From Mangrovimicrobium sediminis (GTDB lineage: Bacteria > Pseudomonadota > Gammaproteobacteria > Pseudomonadales > Halieaceae), in assembly GCF_004745945.1 (NCBI RefSeq), contig NZ_SRLE01000009.1:186001-250000 (forward strand): a stretch of DNA of 64,000 nt, written 5' to 3'. Positions 61,366 to 64,000 of the stretch are shown here, one piece after another (within the stretch, counting starts at the first letter, position 1; each line of letters opens with the position of its first letter). Below the pieces are notes generated by a model that did not search any database, was not told where the DNA came from, and worked only from the letters and a program-made list of their open reading frames with translations. The translations under genes were made by a program, and so were the position numbers.

Positions 61366-62639
61366 GTGAGTACGAATCAGTCACGTTAGGAGACTGTGTA
61401 AAACTGCGTTCGGGCAATACACCTTCAAAGGCCAGGCCCGAATTTTGGAATGGTGAGTTTCCCTGGATAAGTGCTAAAGATATGAAGACTTACTGGGTCT
61501 CCAACTCCGAAGATAGGTTGACCGAAGTTGGCGCATCAAATGCGAATAGAGTGATTGCTGGCACAACACTACTACTAACGCGAGGAATGACGCTACACAA
61601 CAACATTCCGATTTGCCGCGTAAGTCGAGAGGCCGCCTTCAATCAAGACGTTAAAGCCGTAATGCCAAAAAAGGGGATCAGCAATGAATTTATCCCTTAT
61701 CTACTACTTGGCAATAAACACAAGTTACAAGGAATTGTTGATTCAGCAGGACATGGAACCGGCAGATTAAACACTGATCAACTATTAGACCTGTCCGTTT
61801 TCCGCCCCTCAATGGAGGACCAGATTAAAATCGTGGAGGTGGCCTCGTCCCTCGACGAAAAAATCGAACTCAACCGCAAGCAGAACCGCACCCTGGAAGC
61901 CATCGCCCAGACGTTGTTCAAGCACTGGTTCGTGGACTTCGAGTTCCCCGACGAAAACGGCAATCATTACAAGTCGAACGGCGGCACCATGCAGCCCTCG
62001 GAGATGGGGGAGATTCCGGTGGGGTGGAAAATCGGCAAGCTCGAACAGTTGATCGCCGAACTGGAAACAGGCAGCAGGCCAGCGGGTGGCGTGGGTCAAT
62101 ACAAAGATGGCATCCCCAGTATAGGGGCCGAAAGTATTACTCGTATTGGAGAGTACGACTACGCCAAAACGAAGTATGTCCCAGAAGAATACTTCTCGAA
62201 AATGCGGCGGGGTATTGTCAAAAATAGGGACGTGTTGATCTACAAGGATGGAGGTACCCCCGGTCGCTTCGACGCCAGAATAAGTATGTTTGGTGAAGAC
62301 TTTCCATACAAAACAGCTTGTCTGAATGAACACGTATTCCGCCTACAGGCCAAAAAATCGATATACCAGAACTATCTTTATCTTTGGTTCAGCAGCTACC
62401 CAATACTTGAGGAGCTTCGGCATAGAGGTGCAAAGGCAGCTATCCCTGGTATCAACTCATCCGACGTAAAGGGATTGGACTTTCTTTTTGTAGACGAGGC
62501 AGTTCTCACCCAGTTTGACCAAATCGTTGAACCGCTTTTCACCAAATTGCTCCTCAATAGTCGTGAAGTTCGCACCTTGTCCAATCTTCGCGACACCCTC
62601 CTCCCCAAACTCATGTCCGGCGAGCTCCGAGTAGCCTGA
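61362..62639 (+). CDS. hsdS: Type I restriction-modification specificity subunit HsdS
   Basis: Determines the DNA target. 425 residues with the two-half layout: target-recognition domain 1 (about 1-150), a central conserved helix ([36 protein letters not shown]), then recognition domain 2 (about 215-375) and a C-terminal conserved helix ([26 protein letters not shown]). The central segment is GC-rich while both recognition domains are AT-rich, the mosaic expected from domain exchange. Stop is 1 bp before the next gene. Confidence 0.96.
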   Translation: MSEYESVTLGDCVKLRSGNTPSKARPEFWNGEFPWISAKDMKTYWVSNSEDRLTEVGASNANRVIAGTTLLLTRGMTLHNNIPICRVSREAAFNQDVKAVMPKKGISNEFIPYLLLGNKHKLQGIVDSAGHGTGRLNTDQLLDLSVFRPSMEDQIKIVEVASSLDEKIELNRKQNRTLEAIAQTLFKHWFVDFEFPDENGNHYKSNGGTMQPSEMGEIPVGWKIGKLEQLIAELETGSRPAGGVGQYKDGIPSIGAESITRIGEYDYAKTKYVPEEYFSKMRRGIVKNRDVLIYKDGGTPGRFDARISMFGEDFPYKTACLNEHVFRLQAKKSIYQNYLYLWFSSYPILEELRHRGAKAAIPGINSSDVKGLDFLFVDEAVLTQFDQIVEPLFTKLLLNSREVRTLSNLRDTLLPKLMSGELRVA

Positions 62640-62640
62640 T

Positions 62641-64000
62641 ATGGGTATTGAATCTCAATTTCGACAACTGCTGTCGGTGTCTTCAGAGAATGAAGTTATT
62701 GAATTCAAGACTGCAAAAAACGACTACACCTTCGACAAACTGGGTAAATATTTTTCCGCTCTCAGTAATGAAGCCAATTTGATGGGGCTCAATAAAGCCT
62801 GGCTTGTCTTTGGGGTAAATAATTCTCAGCAAGTAGTCGGAACCAACTACCGACCAAACAGAAAGAGTCAGGAATCTTTAAAGCAAGAAATCGCAGATAA
62901 GACAACGAACCGAATAACTTTCAGGCAGATTCACGATCTGAAGCTACCCGAAGGCCGTGTAATTCTTTTTGAGATACCTGCGGCACCTCAAGGATTGCCG
63001 GTAGCGTTTAGTGGCCACTATTATGGACGTGACGGTGAATCACTTGGACCCCTCGGCATCGAGGAAATTGAGCGAATCCGCAGTCAATCTGCCGTTACTG
63101 ACTGGAGCGCCGCTATTGTTTCCGATGCTCAGTTCGATGATCTCGACCCCCAAGCACTTCGGGTTGCTCGAGAGAATTTCAAAAGCAAATTTCTGGACAA
63201 AGCTGAGGAGGTCAGCAACTGGGACGACAGCACCTTCCTCAACAAGGCCAAGTTAACAATCAAGGGTAAAATTACCCGCACTGCCCTGATATTACTCGGC
63301 CGGGAGGAAGCAGAGCACTTTCTTTCGCCCGCCGAGATCAAGATACGCTGGGTATTACGCGACCGTGACGGTAGCGAGCGCGACTACGCGCTCTTTGGTA
63401 TGCCTATGTTGTTGGCGGTGGACAAACTGTTTGCTCGCATCCGGAATCTCAAGTACCGCTATATGCGAGAGGGTACCTTGTTCCCGGAGGAAATCGACCA
63501 ATACGAGCCATATTCCATTCGCGAAGCTGTAAACAATTGTATCGCCCATCAGGACTACACTCTCGCGGGACGTATCAACGTCATCGAAAACGAAGAATCA
63601 TTGGTGTTTACTAATCTCGGCAGTTTTGTCCCAGGCGATGTATACCGAGTCGTCATGGAAGATGCCCCGGAGGAGCATTACCGCAACCGATTTCTTGCCA
63701 ATGCCATGTTCAACTTGAAGATGGTCGACACTGCCGGGGGCGGCATTCGCAAATTATTTCAATACCAGCGGCAACGCTTTTTCCCCCTTCCCGACTATGA
63801 CCTCTCCGAGAATCGCGTAAAGGTCACTCTTACTGGCAAGGTGCTGGACATGAACTATGCCAGGCTCCTGGCCACCCACGGGGAATTCAGCCTCGAAGAG
63901 ATCATCGCCCTCGATAAAGTACAGAAGCAGCAAAGACTTAGTGAAAATGAAGCCAAGGCACTTAAGGCTCGTCAACTCATCGAAGGGCGAAAGCCGAATT
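62641..64000 (+). CDS. AlbA_2/Schlafen-type putative DNA-binding ATPase-like protein (3' end outside window)
   Basis: The frame is open from ATG 62641 to the window edge, at least 453 residues. The N-terminal AlbA_2 domain has ENEVIEFKTAKNDYTFDKLGKYFSALSNEAN and KAWLVFGVNN with the GxxYxRDGE-like HYYGRDGESLGPLG. A GHKL-like half follows with SIREAVNNCIAHQDYTLAGRINVIENEE and TAGGGIRKLFQYQ, as in RecG-like transcriptional regulators. It begins 1 bp after hsdS, hence part of the hsd operon, where such genes often sit between hsdS and hsdR. Function within restriction is unproven. Confidence 0.88.
   Translation, partial: MGIESQFRQLLSVSSENEVIEFKTAKNDYTFDKLGKYFSALSNEANLMGLNKAWLVFGVNNSQQVVGTNYRPNRKSQESLKQEIADKTTNRITFRQIHDLKLPEGRVILFEIPAAPQGLPVAFSGHYYGRDGESLGPLGIEEIERIRSQSAVTDWSAAIVSDAQFDDLDPQALRVARENFKSKFLDKAEEVSNWDDSTFLNKAKLTIKGKITRTALILLGREEAEHFLSPAEIKIRWVLRDRDGSERDYALFGMPMLLAVDKLFARIRNLKYRYMREGTLFPEEIDQYEPYSIREAVNNCIAHQDYTLAGRINVIENEESLVFTNLGSFVPGDVYRVVMEDAPEEHYRNRFLANAMFNLKMVDTAGGGIRKLFQYQRQRFFPLPDYDLSENRVKVTLTGKVLDMNYARLLATHGEFSLEEIIALDKVQKQQRLSENEAKALKARQLIEGRKPN

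Overview
The window is GC-rich chromosomal DNA of a gammaproteobacterium. The glnA-ntrBC, serB/parC, typA-dtd/thiI, secB-grxC-rhodanese/gpmI-envC-ctpA-yibQ and hisBHAF/mutY-yggX blocks are typical of the class. A large TonB-dependent receptor, a VPLPA-CTERM protein, split pnt transhydrogenase genes, a cyanobacterial-type glucosylglycerol-phosphate phosphatase and an NhaC-type Na+/H+ antiporter suggest a marine, oligotroph-like lineage near Halieaceae/Cellvibrionales. That placement is inference from gene content only.

Layout. 1-15.1 kb is envelope and accessory metabolism: two MscS channels, a TonB receptor, a GST, a VPLPA-CTERM protein, an MFS transporter, a secreted PQQ-type sugar dehydrogenase with a CxxCH motif and a dockerin-like tail, StpA, a YeeZ-like SDR, and a translationally coupled glycosyltransferase/FAD-oxidoreductase pair. 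15.1-15.9 kb has no credible gene and is built of large inverted repeats. 16-25 kb carries pntAA-pntAB-pntB, a nuclease-helicase fusion overlapping a FAN1-like VRR-NUC nuclease, and NhaC. 25-39 kb is housekeeping: epmA-efp, a PilZ-like protein, serB with a YtjB-like neighbour, parC, a cyclic-nucleotide-binding protein, elaA, dtd, typA and thiI. 39-55.5 kb holds the nitrogen regulon core (glnA, a DUF4124 protein, ntrB, ntrC), then trmL, secB, grxC, a rhodanese, gpmI, envC, ctpA, yibQ, hisF-hisA-hisH-hisB, mutY and yggX.

At 55.57 kb a tRNA-Phe gene is followed at once by a P4-type integrase. From there to the right edge the DNA is a genomic island with more A+T in many parts: integrase, AlpA-type regulator, unrecognised small proteins, then hsdM-hsdS and an AlbA_2/Schlafen-type protein that runs off the end. 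hsdR is not in the window and may lie beyond it.

Strongest unusual signals: (i) the FAN1-like gene carries, within its reading frame, two copies in opposite orientation of a roughly 60-bp core, each copy flanked by its own long inverted arms, beside a 3 x 48-bp tandem repeat; (ii) the nested palindromes at 15.1-15.9 kb; (iii) a near-consensus NtrC site plus a sigma-54 promoter before ntrB; (iv) the restriction-modification island at tRNA-Phe; (v) several genes whose only sensible start codons are non-standard (envC at CTG, possibly the MFS gene at ATC).
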